A DNA stretch of 64,000 bases from the NCBI RefSeq assembly GCF_000196015.1, contig NC_007973.1:3224001-3288000 (forward strand), written 5' to 3'. The notes below the pieces were generated by a model that saw only the letters and a program-made list of their open reading frames with translations, was not told the origin of the DNA and searched no databases. Of this stretch, positions 1 to 12,794 are shown one piece after another. Source of the stretch: Cupriavidus metallidurans CH34. Its GTDB lineage: Bacteria; Pseudomonadota; Gammaproteobacteria; Burkholderiales; Burkholderiaceae. Positions within the stretch are counted from its first letter, which is position 1. Each line of letters begins with the position of its first letter. The position numbers and the translations under genes were made by a program.

Positions 1-17
1 ACGAAATCGAACGAGTG

Positions 18-50
18 CGGCCGGCAACCAACGCCGGCCGTTTCGTTTTC
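18..50 (+). terminator. GC-rich hairpin with T-rich tail
   Basis: An 8-bp inverted repeat (CGGCCGGC / GCCGGCCG, 18-25 and 33-40) is followed by TTTCGTTTT. The flanking ACGAAA at 1-6 pairs with TTTCGT at 41-46 and would lengthen the stem. It probably ends a gene lying to the left of the window. Confidence 0.7.
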
Positions 51-147
51 CGGATTTCGATTCCTGCGCGCGGGTTCGGCGCTATACTCGCCTAGCCCCG
101 GCCTCCCACGCAGACCATCCACCGCCGATGGCAGATTTGATCGCACC

Positions 148-1197
148 ATGACATTCAGTTCGCATGACAGGAATCTGTCGGTCTTCCATCACCCCGTGCT
201 GACGGTGCTGGTGGACGACAGCAAATCGTTCATCGACAGCCTGGCGTTCCAGATGGATGCGTCCCGCGCGGTGGTCAGCTTCACCGACCCGCGCGAGGCA
301 CTCGCATGGATTCGAGAAGCGTATGCCACACGGCACCCGGCGTTCCTGCCGGTGCACGTCACCCATGATGACCTGACTTTCCTGTCCGAGCGCCGCACGG
401 TGCAGCTCGACGTCGATCGCATTCATCGCCAGATTCACGATGTGAAGCGCTTCCTGCAGCCCGGCGTGATCGTTGTCGACTACTCGATGCCCCAGATGGA
501 CGGTCTCGAGTTCTGCCAGGCACTGGAAGGCCTGCCCTGCAAGACCATCCTGCTGACCGGCACGGCCGACGAAAGCATCGCTGTGCAGGGCTTCAACCAC
601 GGATTGATCGACCGCTACGTAAAGAAGCACGATCCGAACATGGTGGCGCGGCTCAACGAGGAAATCGACGCACTCCAGCAGCAGTATTTCGCTTCGATCT
701 CGCGCACGCTGCGCGACCTGCTGACCCGCCATTCGTACTCGTTCCTGTCCGACCCGGCGATGGCCGACCGCGTGCGCCAGACGGCCGCGCGCTATGGCTT
801 TGTCGAGTACTACCTGTATCCAAATCCGGTGGGCATGCTGCTGCTGACCGCCCAGGGTCATGCCACGCTGATGGTGATCGAAACGCGCGCGGGGCTGATG
901 AGCCAGGTGGAGTCTGCAGAGGCCTACGAGGCGCCGGCCGCGCTGATCGAAGGCCTGCGCGAAGGTCGCATCGTGCCGTTCTTCTGGCCCGGCAACGGCA
1001 TGTACACGCCGGCCTGCGTGGACTGGGAACAGTACTGCCTGCCCGCCGAGCGTTGCGAAGGTCACGAAGAGTACTTCTACGCGCTGTTCGACCTGCCCCG
1101 CCACATGCTGCAGGAACCCGTGGTCAGCCTGCAGAGCTTTCTGGCGGAATTCACGCGGAATCCGGAATTGATGACGGGGCGGAACAAGCGCGACTGA
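148..1197 (+). CDS. Response-regulator-like protein with an enlarged receiver domain
   Basis: This 349-residue protein begins with a receiver-type fold. The acidic pair is D23/D24 (LVDDSKS), the predicted phospho-acceptor is D111 (VVDYSMPQMDG), the switch Thr is in LLTGTADES, and the conserved Lys is near residue 159 (YVKKHDP). In ordinary receivers the acceptor lies about 30 residues after the acidic pair; here the distance is 88, so about 55 residues are inserted. The C-terminal 180 residues match no output domain I recognise and there is no visible DNA-binding helix-turn-helix. The ATG at 148 is the first in-frame start before the acidic pair. No histidine kinase gene is adjacent, so its partner is unknown. 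Confidence 0.75.
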   Translation: MTFSSHDRNLSVFHHPVLTVLVDDSKSFIDSLAFQMDASRAVVSFTDPREALAWIREAYATRHPAFLPVHVTHDDLTFLSERRTVQLDVDRIHRQIHDVKRFLQPGVIVVDYSMPQMDGLEFCQALEGLPCKTILLTGTADESIAVQGFNHGLIDRYVKKHDPNMVARLNEEIDALQQQYFASISRTLRDLLTRHSYSFLSDPAMADRVRQTAARYGFVEYYLYPNPVGMLLLTAQGHATLMVIETRAGLMSQVESAEAYEAPAALIEGLREGRIVPFFWPGNGMYTPACVDWEQYCLPAERCEGHEEYFYALFDLPRHMLQEPVVSLQSFLAEFTRNPELMTGRNKRD

Positions 1198-1269
1198 TTC
1201 GACAACATTGGAAGCACCAATTGTTGTCGCCCCTCCCCCACACGCGGGAGAGAGGCTTAGAGCCATCGC

Positions 1270-2529
1270 TCAATCCTTCTTCTGTTCCCGATTCCCGCCC
1301 CGCACCATATCGAACCGGAACAACCTGCACTCGATATTGCCGTTGTAGAGCGGCGTGCGGCGCGATTCTTTCAGGCGTAGTCGCTTCGGCATCGTCAGAT
1401 CGCCAGTGAATACCCACGCCTGCCAGCCCGAGAAACTCTGCTTCAGCGTCGTCGCAAACGCCGCGGCGAACTGGTTGGCGGCGGCTTCCTCGGCCTCGTC
1501 GCGTGGCGCGTCCTCCATGGCTCCCCGGCGATCGCCACGCACGGCAATCCGCTCGCCGTAGGGCGGGTTCATCAGCATTAGCCCTGCGTCGGCAAAAGGC
1601 GGCTGGACGAAGCGCGCATCCACCTGTTTCAGTTGCACATCGCCCGGCAGGCCGGCGCGTTGCCAGTTGGCCTGGGTCATCGACAGCATGTCCGTGGAAA
1701 TATCCGACCCGGCGATCTTCAGATTCGTGACGCGGCCGGCAGCTTGCTCACGCGCGCGCTGTGCATCGGCACGCAGCGCCTGCCATGCCTTGGTGTCGCA
1801 GCCCTTCAGCCACTCGAACGCAAATGTGCGAGCGGCGCCCGGCGCGAGGCCCAGCGCCACCTGCGCGGCCTCGACGAGGAACGTGCCGCTGCCGCACATC
1901 GGATCGAAGAACGGACGATCGGTCTGACCCGCCGTCCAGCCGGCCAGACGCAGAATGCCGGCGGCCAGGTTCTCCTTGAGCGGCGCCTCGCCCTTTTCCA
2001 TACGCCAGCCGCGCTTGAACAGCGGCTCGCCGGTGGTGTCGAGATAGACGGTGCAATCGGTTTCGGTCAGGTGCGCGTAGATGCGGACATCCGGGCTCAC
2101 CGTATCGACGCTGGGACGCGCACCCAGCCGCTCGCGCATTGCGTCGCAGACGCCGTCCTTGACGCGCAGCGCCGTGAAATTCAGGCTGCGCAGCGGCGAC
2201 TTGTGCGCCGTGACATCGACACGCAGCGTCTCGTCTGGCGAGAACCACTGTTCCCAGCGCTGCTGGCGCACCAGCGAGTAGATGTCGTCCTCGTGCCGGT
2301 ATCCACGCTGCGCCACGCGCAGCAGCACACGGCTGGCGATGCGCGAGTGGAGGTTGACGGCATAGGCGGCCGCCATCTCCCCCGAGAACGTCACACCGCC
2401 CGGCACCTCCCGATGCACTTCGAACGGCGCGGCGGCCACCACGGCCGGATACCGCGCGATTTCGCGTAGTTCCTCGGCAAGGGCGGGTTCCAGGCCGCGC
2501 GGGCAAGGAACAAAGAAAGCTTGGGTCAT
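1270..2529 (-). CDS. rlmL: THUMP-domain 23S rRNA guanine-N2-methyltransferase, RlmL N-terminal type
   Basis: A 419-residue SAM-dependent RNA methyltransferase. A THUMP RNA-binding region covers about residues 50-165. The Rossmann methyltransferase domain follows, with DPMCGSGTF as the SAM motif and MNPPYGER as the N6/N2 catalytic NPPY motif. E. coli RlmL (about 700 residues) is fused to RlmK; this protein ends after the RlmL half, as is common in beta-proteobacteria. The likely product is m2G2445 in 23S rRNA. The ATG at 2529 is preferred to an upstream TTG at 2547 because the family begins with a sequence like MTQAFFVPCPRGLE. A terminator hairpin separates it from the upstream gene. Confidence 0.88.
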   Translation of the reverse strand: MTQAFFVPCPRGLEPALAEELREIARYPAVVAAAPFEVHREVPGGVTFSGEMAAAYAVNLHSRIASRVLLRVAQRGYRHEDDIYSLVRQQRWEQWFSPDETLRVDVTAHKSPLRSLNFTALRVKDGVCDAMRERLGARPSVDTVSPDVRIYAHLTETDCTVYLDTTGEPLFKRGWRMEKGEAPLKENLAAGILRLAGWTAGQTDRPFFDPMCGSGTFLVEAAQVALGLAPGAARTFAFEWLKGCDTKAWQALRADAQRAREQAAGRVTNLKIAGSDISTDMLSMTQANWQRAGLPGDVQLKQVDARFVQPPFADAGLMLMNPPYGERIAVRGDRRGAMEDAPRDEAEEAAANQFAAAFATTLKQSFSGWQAWVFTGDLTMPKRLRLKESRRTPLYNGNIECRLFRFDMVRGGNREQKKD

Positions 2530-2546
2530 GGCGTGAAAATCCTGCA

Positions 2547-2572
2547 AACAAAAACGTCCGCCATGGCGGACG
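2547..2572 (-). terminator. Rho-independent terminator
   Basis: The hairpin GTCCGCCATGGCGGAC is followed on the minus strand by TTTTTGTTT. It lies just downstream of the chromene-carboxylate isomerase gene and would end that transcript. Confidence 0.8.
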
Positions 2573-2597
2573 GAAGGTATCGGTGACCGTCCCCCGA

Positions 2598-3203
2598 TCA
2601 GCCCGCTGCGAGCGCGCGGTCGAGGAAATCGAGTCGGTCCTGGCCCCAGTATGGCTGGCCGTCATAAACGAACCACGGCGCGCCGAACACGTTGGCGGAG
2701 ATAGCGTCCTGGGTGTTCTGCGCATATGCGGCCTGCACCGCCTGCCCCTCGCTGGCCTTGAGCAGGCTCGCGCCGTCGAGACCGCATTCCTCGGCGATTA
2801 GCGAAAGCGTGGCGGCATCGGCGATATTGCGCTGCTCGGCCCACACCGCGCGCGAGATCGCGCCGGTCAGTTCCAGCGCGCGCGCCGTGCCGTTGGCCAG
2901 TTGGGCGGCGATGATCAGGCGTGCCGCGGTATCACCTGAAACCGGGAAGAACGTTGGGTGCAAGTTGAGCGGGATGCCAAGGAACTTGCTCCAGCGTTCC
3001 AGTTCGACCAGCCGGTAAGCCTGACGCTGTGGCGGGCGCTGCGCCAGTGGCAGGCCGCCCGACACCGCGAAAACCTTGCCGATATCGCAGGGCTTCAGCA
3101 GCACCTGGGCCTTGTGACGGTTGGCAATCTCGACAAAGCGCGCGTGCCCCAGATAGACAAACGGGGAAGGCGGCGCCAGAAAATACTCGACCTGCTTGCT
3201 CAT
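2598..3203 (-). CDS. 2-hydroxychromene-2-carboxylate isomerase family protein (DsbA/kappa-GST fold)
   Basis: A 201-residue thioredoxin-fold protein of the DsbA/kappa-class glutathione transferase superfamily. The N-terminal strand EYFLAPPSPFVYLG carries the serine-containing catalytic turn of this family. The helical insertion and the C-terminal VFGAPWFVYDGQPYWGQDRLDFL, with its cis-proline loop, are typical of 2-hydroxychromene-2-carboxylate isomerases. The namesake works in naphthalene catabolism, but chromosomal copies without catabolic neighbours, as here, usually have an unknown glutathione-dependent role. The start may be ATG 3203 or the GTG directly before it. It lies 35 bp downstream of hemJ on the same strand. 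Confidence 0.82.
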   Translation of the reverse strand: MSKQVEYFLAPPSPFVYLGHARFVEIANRHKAQVLLKPCDIGKVFAVSGGLPLAQRPPQRQAYRLVELERWSKFLGIPLNLHPTFFPVSGDTAARLIIAAQLANGTARALELTGAISRAVWAEQRNIADAATLSLIAEECGLDGASLLKASEGQAVQAAYAQNTQDAISANVFGAPWFVYDGQPYWGQDRLDFLDRALAAG

Positions 3204-3238
3204 CACGACCTCACGGTAGAACGGATTGGAACGTCAGC

Positions 3239-3661
3239 TTAAAACGGCTTTACGACAACCAGGATGACAACCGCCAGCAATACCAGCACCGGCAGTTCGT
3301 TGAACCAGCGGTAGAAGGTGTGCGAGCGCGTGTTGGCGCCGCGTTCGAATTTGCGCAGGAGCACGCCGCAACCGTGGTGGTAGCCGATCAGCACCAGCAC
3401 CAGCGCCAGCTTGGCATGCATCCACCCCTGCCCCGCGCCACGGCCGATGCCATAGCCCAGGAACAGCCAGAGGCCGAATACGACAGCCGGAACGGCCAGC
3501 ATCGTCATGAAGCGGAACAGCTTGCGCGCCATCAGCAGCAGGCGTTTCACGCTGGCCGCATCGGTCTCCATCGCCAGATTGACGAAAATGCGCGGCAGGT
3601 AGAACAACCCCGCGAACCACGAAGTCACGAACAGGATATGGAACGCCTTGACCCAGAGCAT
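3239..3661 (-). CDS. hemJ: Protoporphyrinogen IX oxidase HemJ (CopD/UPF0093 family)
   Basis: A 140-residue inner-membrane protein with four predicted transmembrane segments. The family signature is present at the start: a conserved His in KAFHILFVTSWFAGLFYLPR and a basic residue after the first helix. The second half has WMHAKLALVLVL and a final hydrophobic helix. HemJ oxidises protoporphyrinogen IX to protoporphyrin IX in heme synthesis in bacteria without HemY or HemG. Older annotation often calls it a CopD copper protein, but its length and motifs fit HemJ better. It lies just downstream of proA, with an 18-bp gap. Confidence 0.85.
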   Translation of the reverse strand: MLWVKAFHILFVTSWFAGLFYLPRIFVNLAMETDAASVKRLLLMARKLFRFMTMLAVPAVVFGLWLFLGYGIGRGAGQGWMHAKLALVLVLIGYHHGCGVLLRKFERGANTRSHTFYRWFNELPVLVLLAVVILVVVKPF

Positions 3662-3679
3662 GTGCTGATCCGCCTCCGG

Positions 3680-4960
3680 TTACGTACGAATCTCGCCGTG
3701 ACCGAACACGACGTACTTGAGCGAGGTCAGCCCCTCCAGGCCCACCGGGCCGCGAGCGTGGAGCTTGTCGTTGGAGATGCCGATCTCCGCGCCGAGGCCG
3801 TACTCGAAGCCGTCGGCAAAGCGCGTCGAGGCATTGATCATCACGCTGGCCGAATCGACTTCACGCAGAAAACGCATCCCGGTGGTGTAGTTCTCGGTGA
3901 TGATCGAATCGGTATGCGCCGACCCGTAGGTGTTGATGTGCGCGATGGCGGCGTCCAGTCCGTCCACCGTGCGGATCGCCAGCACCGGCGCCAGGTACTC
4001 GAGACGCCAGTCCTCCTCGGTGGCGTCGACCAGGCCCGAGAAGCCGGCGGCTTCCAGCGTGGCGCGCGTTGCCGGGCAGACGCGCAACTCGACACCTTTT
4101 TCCTGGTAGATACGGCACAGCGGCGGCAGCGCCTTCGCAGCTATCTCGCGCGACACGAGCAGCGTTTCCATCGTGTTGCACGGTGCGTAGCGCTGCGTCT
4201 TGGCGTTGTCGCACACGCGCACGGCCTTTTCCAGGTCGGCGTCGTCATCGATATAGACGTGGCAGATGCCGTCCAGGTGCTTGATCATCGGCACGCGCGC
4301 CTCTTCCATCAAGCGGGCGATCAGGCTCTTGCCGCCGCGCGGCACGATCACGTCGACATACTCGGTCATCGTGATCAGGCGACCAACCGCGGCGCGATCC
4401 GTGGTTTCGATCACCTGCACGGCTTCGGAGGGCAGCCCCGCCGCGGCCAGTCCCTCGGCCACGAGCGCGGCCAGGGCGGTATTCGATTCGATCGCCTCGG
4501 AGCCGCCACGCAAAATCGTAGAGTTGCCCGACTTCAGGCACAGCGCCGCCGCATCGATGGTCACGTTCGGACGCGATTCATAGATGATGCCGATCACGCC
4601 GAGCGGCACGCGCATCTGGCCCACCTGAATGCCGGTGGGACGGAACTTCATGTTCGAGATTTCGCCGATCGGGTCCGCCAGCGCGGCTATCTGCTCGAGG
4701 CCGGCTGCCATCGTGGCGATCGCCTTGTCCGACAGTGTCAGGCGATCAATGAAGGCGGCGTCCTGGCCGTTGGTGCGGGCGCGTTCGACGTCGCGGGCGT
4801 TGACGGCCTTGAGCTTGTCCGCATCGCGGCGGATGGCCGCGGCAATCGTCAGCAGCGCACGGTTCTTGTCGGCCGTGGAAGCGCGCGCCATGGCGCGCGA
4901 TGCCGCGCGGGCCTGCTGGCCAACGCGGGTCATGTAAGCGTGGAGATCGAACTCGGTCAT
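3680..4960 (-). CDS. proA: Gamma-glutamyl phosphate reductase
   Basis: A 426-residue enzyme of the aldehyde-dehydrogenase superfamily, the usual length for ProA. It reduces gamma-glutamyl phosphate with NADPH in proline synthesis. Family hallmarks seen here are the nucleotide-binding stretch [26 protein letters not shown], the catalytic-cysteine segment [13 protein letters not shown], and the C-terminal [12 protein letters not shown] tail. It lies downstream of holA on the same strand, with a 126-bp gap. ATG 4960 starts the usual N-terminus of the family. Confidence 0.96.
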   Translation of the reverse strand: MTEFDLHAYMTRVGQQARAASRAMARASTADKNRALLTIAAAIRRDADKLKAVNARDVERARTNGQDAAFIDRLTLSDKAIATMAAGLEQIAALADPIGEISNMKFRPTGIQVGQMRVPLGVIGIIYESRPNVTIDAAALCLKSGNSTILRGGSEAIESNTALAALVAEGLAAAGLPSEAVQVIETTDRAAVGRLITMTEYVDVIVPRGGKSLIARLMEEARVPMIKHLDGICHVYIDDDADLEKAVRVCDNAKTQRYAPCNTMETLLVSREIAAKALPPLCRIYQEKGVELRVCPATRATLEAAGFSGLVDATEEDWRLEYLAPVLAIRTVDGLDAAIAHINTYGSAHTDSIITENYTTGMRFLREVDSASVMINASTRFADGFEYGLGAEIGISNDKLHARGPVGLEGLTSLKYVVFGHGEIRT

Positions 4961-5086
4961 GATGGTGTCCGGGCCTGTGCCCGGTCTGCTATGAGTGCCG
5001 CGATGTCGATGCGCCGGCGCGGCTGCCGGCGATTGTTCTGGTTCGGTGGTCCGGTCACCTGTCCGGACCCCGGGGGCCCGGAGGCC

Positions 5087-6157
5087 TCATGCGGGTCTGG
5101 CGATCATCAGCGCAAGCTGCATCAGGCCGTCCCATGGCTCGGCTGGTAACGCACCGGCCGCTCCGCCAGCGCCTGGCAGGTCGGACAGGCCCTTGACCTG
5201 CCGGTCCAGCCGCGCGGCCATGGCAAGCGCGGCTTCCAGTTGCGGCATCGACAGCCGTTGCGCGGCCTGTGGTACGAGCCGCTCGCGCGGGCCCCAGACG
5301 CGCAGTTCGCGCATCAGCACGCCCGCCGGCTTGCCGCCCGCCAAGCCTTGCCGGACCTTGGATAATACGCGAATTTCCTCGGTCAGCGCCCACAGCACCA
5401 GCACCGTAGCCTCGCCCTCGCCACGCAGCCCTTCGAGCATACGCACCAGGCGCGGCACGTCGCCGCCGAGCATGGCTTCGGACAGTTTGAACACGTCGTA
5501 GCGGGCCACGTTCAGCACCGCGTCCTGAACCTGGTCGAAGGTCAGCGCGCCGGGCGGATAAAGCAGGCCGAGCTTCTGGATTTCCTGATGCGCGGCCAGC
5601 AGGTTGCCCTCGACCTTTTCGGCGATGAACTGCAGCGCGCGCCGCCCTGGCTCGCCCGGCTCCACCCGCTGCTGCTGCAGGCCGAGTCGTTCGCCCACCC
5701 AGGCGGGCAGCCGCGTGCGGTCCACGGCATCGACCTTGATCGACACCCCCGCCGACTCCAATGCCTGGAACCAGGCCGATTTCGTCGTGGCGAAATCCAG
5801 GCGCGGCAGTGTGACCAGCATCACCACATCCGGCGACGGCTGGGCGGCCACGGCGCGCAACGCCTCGCCGCCGTCCTTGCCCGGCTTGCCCGATGGAATA
5901 CGCAACTCGACGATCTTGCGGTCGCCGAACAGCGACATCGACTGCTGGGCCTCGATGACCTGCCCCCACTGGAAGCCACGTTCGGCCACCAGCACGTCGC
6001 GTTCGGAGAAACCGGCCTCTCGCGCAGCGCGGCGCAGGCGATCTACCGCCTCCAGCACCAGCAGGTGCTCGTCGCCGTGAACGACGTAAAGCGGCGCCAG
6101 GCCCTTGGCCTGCGCCTGCCTCAGATGTGCCTCGAGTCCGTCGAGCTTGAGCTGCAT
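5087..6157 (-). CDS. holA: DNA polymerase III delta subunit
   Basis: A 356-residue clamp-loader subunit that opens the beta clamp as part of the gamma/tau-delta-delta' complex. The N-terminus MQLKLDGLEAHL, the ATPase-like core (PLYVVHGDEHLLVLEA, in place of a true Walker A) and the C-terminal collar domain are as expected for HolA. It sits in the conserved beta-proteobacterial order leuS-lptE-holA. The gap to lptE is 51 bp, so co-transcription is likely. Confidence 0.95.
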   Translation of the reverse strand: MQLKLDGLEAHLRQAQAKGLAPLYVVHGDEHLLVLEAVDRLRRAAREAGFSERDVLVAERGFQWGQVIEAQQSMSLFGDRKIVELRIPSGKPGKDGGEALRAVAAQPSPDVVMLVTLPRLDFATTKSAWFQALESAGVSIKVDAVDRTRLPAWVGERLGLQQQRVEPGEPGRRALQFIAEKVEGNLLAAHQEIQKLGLLYPPGALTFDQVQDAVLNVARYDVFKLSEAMLGGDVPRLVRMLEGLRGEGEATVLVLWALTEEIRVLSKVRQGLAGGKPAGVLMRELRVWGPRERLVPQAAQRLSMPQLEAALAMAARLDRQVKGLSDLPGAGGAAGALPAEPWDGLMQLALMIARPA

Positions 6158-6208
6158 TGTCGCCCTATGTTTCCTGTGTCGGCCTGAGTCGCGCCGATAC
6201 CCGGCGCG

Positions 6209-6724
6209 TCAGATCGTCTTGACCGAGGCCAGCCGGCGCATGAGCTGATTCACAACATCGCGCTGCATGTCGCGATAGAGCTGCTGCTCTTCGTAATCCT
6301 TGGCCAGCGTGTTGGCTTCGTTGTACGTCAGGTCGCGCGTCAGCAGCAGCGTCGACGGTGGGATCAGCTCCTTGCCACTGGCATCGCGCAGGCGGAAGGT
6401 AAAGCGGTAGGTCAGACGGTATTCCCGCACCACACCCTCGGTGGTAATCGAGAGGATCGACTTGGCCCGCGTATCGGCCAGCACGTCGAGCAGTGCGTCC
6501 GCTTCCTTCGGGTCGGTAACGATCTGCGTGTCCGAGCCATTGCGGATGTTGCGGCGCAAATCCGCACCCATCAGCGAATTCGCGGGAATGCCGATGTAGA
6601 GCCGCTTGAACGCAAAATCGGCGTTACCGCGCATATGGAAGCCGCAGCCACCCAGCAATGCCGCCGCCGCTGCCGCGGCGCCGATGGCGAAGAAACCGCG
6701 GCGTCCCATGTTCGGTCGATCCAT
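6209..6724 (-). CDS. lptE: LPS-assembly lipoprotein LptE
   Basis: A 171-residue outer-membrane lipoprotein that plugs the LptD barrel and helps insert lipopolysaccharide. A hydrophobic signal segment ends in the lipobox LLGGC, giving a lipidated Cys near residue 27, and is followed by GFHMRG, the usual start of mature LptE. The signal is preceded by RRGFFA, which looks twin-arginine-like; export through Tat is not otherwise supported. It lies between leuS and holA, matching the E. coli and Burkholderiaceae order. Confidence 0.93.
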   Translation of the reverse strand: MDRPNMGRRGFFAIGAAAAAAALLGGCGFHMRGNADFAFKRLYIGIPANSLMGADLRRNIRNGSDTQIVTDPKEADALLDVLADTRAKSILSITTEGVVREYRLTYRFTFRLRDASGKELIPPSTLLLTRDLTYNEANTLAKDYEEQQLYRDMQRDVVNQLMRRLASVKTI

Positions 6725-6760
6725 TCGTTATCCCTGTCTGCTGATTCCAGTCCGCGTGCT

Positions 6761-10349
<3,589 letters not shown>

Positions 10350-10367
10350 GATTGGGTATGTCGGAAT

Positions 10368-10395
10368 GAAAACCGTCCGGCATTCGACCGGACGG
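10368..10395 (-). terminator. Rho-independent terminator downstream of bamE
   Basis: On the minus strand the perfect inverted repeat CCGTCCGG / CCGGACGG is followed by TTTTCATT. It lies between the stop of bamE and the start of dapB. Confidence 0.78.
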
Positions 10396-10427
10396 CTTGG
10401 GTGTCTGAAATGGACTCGCCGCCGCGT

Positions 10428-11081
10428 TTAGCTGGCAGGTTTGGCCGGAACGTCCGAAGCCGCGCTGGCTGGCGCCTCGGCCGGCTTTTGCTGAGCTGCC
10501 TCGGCGGCAGCAGGTGCCACGGCTGCCGGCGCGGCTGCCGGTTCGCTCGCTGCCGCGACGGGCATGGCAGCCGGCGCCGATGCCGGCATTGCCGCCGGCG
10601 CGGATGCTGGCGCTGGCTCGCCGCCAAAGACAATCTTGCCTGGCGTCTGATTCTTCTGCGCCGCCTTCATGCCGTCAATTTCGGCGATAAGCTCGTATTC
10701 GGACGGCAACTCGTTGCCCACCCACCGCACAAGCTTGTCACCCTCGAAGTACACGGTGAACTGGCGCGATTGCACGACCGGCCGGCTGCCGCGACGGAAA
10801 GAGAAGTAATAGTCCCATCGATCCGCGTGAAAGACGTCCGTCAGCAGCGGGGTGCCGAGCAGGAAGCGCACCTGATCGCGCGTCATGCCTTCGCGCAATT
10901 GCGACACGGCCTCGCGCGACACGAAGTTGCCCTGGACGATGTTGATCCGATACGGCGTGATGGCATCGGCCACCTTGCGCGAGGTGCTGTCGTAGGCGGA
11001 ACAGGCACCGGCCAGCAGTGCCGCCGCCAGCAGGGAAGACACCAGCGCGGGGCGCATGGCGGACGAACGGAATGAACGCAT
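10428..11081 (-). CDS. bamE: Outer-membrane assembly lipoprotein BamE (SmpA/OmlA), extended C-terminus
   Basis: A 217-residue lipoprotein of the BAM complex, which inserts beta-barrel proteins into the outer membrane. The signal peptide ends in a LLAGAC lipobox. The SmpA/OmlA domain follows, with the typical YRINIVQGNFVSRE, LREGMTRDQVRFLLGTPLL and DRWDYYF segments. BamE is normally near 110-120 residues; this one adds about 100 residues rich in Ala, Pro and Glu, as in other Burkholderiaceae. ATG 11081 has a good ribosome site (GGAAGCGAG). Longer upstream starts would put basic residues before the signal and are rejected. It is divergent from fur. Confidence 0.92.
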   Translation of the reverse strand: MRSFRSSAMRPALVSSLLAAALLAGACSAYDSTSRKVADAITPYRINIVQGNFVSREAVSQLREGMTRDQVRFLLGTPLLTDVFHADRWDYYFSFRRGSRPVVQSRQFTVYFEGDKLVRWVGNELPSEYELIAEIDGMKAAQKNQTPGKIVFGGEPAPASAPAAMPASAPAAMPVAAASEPAAAPAAVAPAAAEAAQQKPAEAPASAASDVPAKPAS

Positions 11082-11280
11082 GTATCTCGCTTCCAGACGG
11101 GAATGGGTAGATACCGGCACCGGCACACCCCAAAGACTGCGGAGGCATCCGGCACGGCCAGGCGCATTCTGGTCACTCCGCGGAGAGCGGCGTGTACGCG
11201 TCATGGCACCGGGGCGACATTTGCCGCCAAAACCCTTATGATTCAACTATCCAGACATTGTACTCTAGGGAGTCACGCCC

Positions 11281-11712
11281 ATGCCGAGTCCGGCGGACCT
11301 CAAAAATATCGGCCTCAAGGCGACCGTCCCCCGCCTGAAGATCCTTGAGATCTTCCAGACCAGCGAACAGCGCCATCTAAGCGCGGAAGATGTCTATCGC
11401 ATCCTGCTCAACGAGCATATGGATATCGGCCTCGCCACGGTCTATCGCGTTCTCACGCAGTTCGAACAGGCTGGCCTGCTCTCGCGGAACAACTTCGAGT
11501 CGGGCAAGGCGATTTTCGAACTGAACGAAGGCAAGCACCACGATCACCTGGTGTGCCTGGATTGCGGGCGCGTCGAGGAATTTTTCGATGCTGATATCGA
11601 ACAGCGGCAACAGAGCATCGCCCGCGAGCGCGGCTTTGCACTACAGGAACATGCCCTGTCGCTCTATGGCAACTGCACCAAGGACGATTGCCCCCACAGA
11701 CCGAGACGATAA
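11281..11712 (+). CDS. fur: Ferric uptake regulator Fur
   Basis: A 143-residue metal-dependent repressor. The N-terminal winged helix contains [10 protein letters not shown] and [18 protein letters not shown], the Fur DNA-recognition segment. The dimerisation domain carries the regulatory and structural metal ligands [16 protein letters not shown] and a second Cys pair in CTKDDCPH. With Fe(II) bound it represses iron-uptake genes. The bamE/fur divergent arrangement is typical of Burkholderia-Cupriavidus. The gene ends at a shared terminator facing a LysR gene. Confidence 0.97.
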   Translation: MPSPADLKNIGLKATVPRLKILEIFQTSEQRHLSAEDVYRILLNEHMDIGLATVYRVLTQFEQAGLLSRNNFESGKAIFELNEGKHHDHLVCLDCGRVEEFFDADIEQRQQSIARERGFALQEHALSLYGNCTKDDCPHRPRR

Positions 11713-11744
11713 CCCCGCTGCGGTACCCGCCCAGCAGCAGGCAA

Positions 11745-11777
11745 TAAAAAACCGGCGCCAAGGCGCCGGTTTTTTAT
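11745..11777. terminator. Bidirectional terminator between convergent genes
   Basis: The hairpin ACCGGCGCC / GGCGCCGGT is flanked by AATAAAAA on the left and TTTTTTATT on the right. It can end both fur (plus) and the LysR gene (minus). Confidence 0.88.
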
Positions 11778-11792
11778 TGGGTCGACACAGCG

Positions 11793-12794
11793 TTATTCCT
11801 GCGTCAGATCCTGCTCGGCCACGACGCGCAGGCTACGCGGCACGGCAGCGGCTGCCGCAGGCAGGCCCAGAAACTCGCCAACCACCTGACGGAAGAGACC
11901 ACGTGCCCAAACCAGCATCGGATGGGTATTGCGGCTGCGGTGCCAGAACATATTCAGGCCCAGCATCGTATTGAGCTCCGCCGGCAGCGGGTAGGCCTTC
12001 AGGCCATACGTTTCACAGGCCATGTCCTTGGTCAGCGCGTTGACCGTGAAGATCATGTCGGTCTGGGAAGCCAGTTCGGCCTGGGCGCGCCACGAATGAA
12101 CGGTCAGCGTGGCATTCCGCTTCAGGCCCCGCTGCTGCAGCGCGTAGTCCAACGGAATCAGTGCCGGTGCCGGACGGCCCGCGCCACCGGAATGCGCCAT
12201 AAAGATATGGCTGCAGTCGAGGTATTGCTCGAGCGTGCAATCGTTCTTCAGGAGCGGATGATTCTTGCGTGCGCAAACCCACAGGTTCAGCGACGTCACC
12301 ACTTCCTCAACGATTTCGGGATGGCGGGTCGGGAACGGCGAAAAGGCCAGATCGAGTTCGTTTGCACGCATCGACGCGACGTCGGCTTCCCACGAATGCG
12401 ATTCGACCAGGCGGATATGCAGGTCCGGAGCCAGTTGCTTGATGCGCAGGACAAAGCGGTTGAAAACCGTGTCACCAAGTTCGGCGGCAAAACCGATATT
12501 CAGCGTGCCGGTGGCGATGGCCGGATCGAAATTATCGGCATCCCCCTCGTTGATCGACGACCAGAGGTCGAGCATGTCCCGGATCTTCGGGCCCAGTTCC
12601 AGCGCGCGCGGCGTTGGCGTGAGACCATGAGGCACCCGAATGAAAAGGGGATCGTCGAAGATTTCGCGCAGTCGGCCGAGCGAGTGAGAAACGGCCGGCG
12701 CGGTCATGTGCATCTTTTCCGCCACATAAGTGGCGTTACGCTTGCTGAGCAACTCGGTGAAGATCACGAGCAGCTTGGTATCCACGTTCACCAT
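11793..12794 (-). CDS. LysR-type transcriptional regulator
   Basis: A 333-residue LysR-family regulator. The N-terminal winged helix-turn-helix covers about residues 1-65 (TYVAEKMHMTAPAVSHSLGRLREIFDDPLFIR). The C-terminal periplasmic-binding-like effector domain covers about residues 95-300. The spacing and the PHGLTPTPRA motif place it near the NodD/LeuO/PcaQ-like branch. The divergent flavin reductase gene at 13080 is a plausible target, but no target is shown by the sequence. The 285-bp region between them is AT-rich and would hold the regulatory sites. Confidence 0.88.
   Translation of the reverse strand: MVNVDTKLLVIFTELLSKRNATYVAEKMHMTAPAVSHSLGRLREIFDDPLFIRVPHGLTPTPRALELGPKIRDMLDLWSSINEGDADNFDPAIATGTLNIGFAAELGDTVFNRFVLRIKQLAPDLHIRLVESHSWEADVASMRANELDLAFSPFPTRHPEIVEEVVTSLNLWVCARKNHPLLKNDCTLEQYLDCSHIFMAHSGGAGRPAPALIPLDYALQQRGLKRNATLTVHSWRAQAELASQTDMIFTVNALTKDMACETYGLKAYPLPAELNTMLGLNMFWHRSRNTHPMLVWARGLFRQVVGEFLGLPAAAAAVPRSLRVVAEQDLTQE

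Noticed and set aside
3029..5149. A 706-codon plus-strand frame opposite hemJ, proA and part of holA
   Set aside because: It is a shadow frame across several certain genes with no motif or ribosome site.
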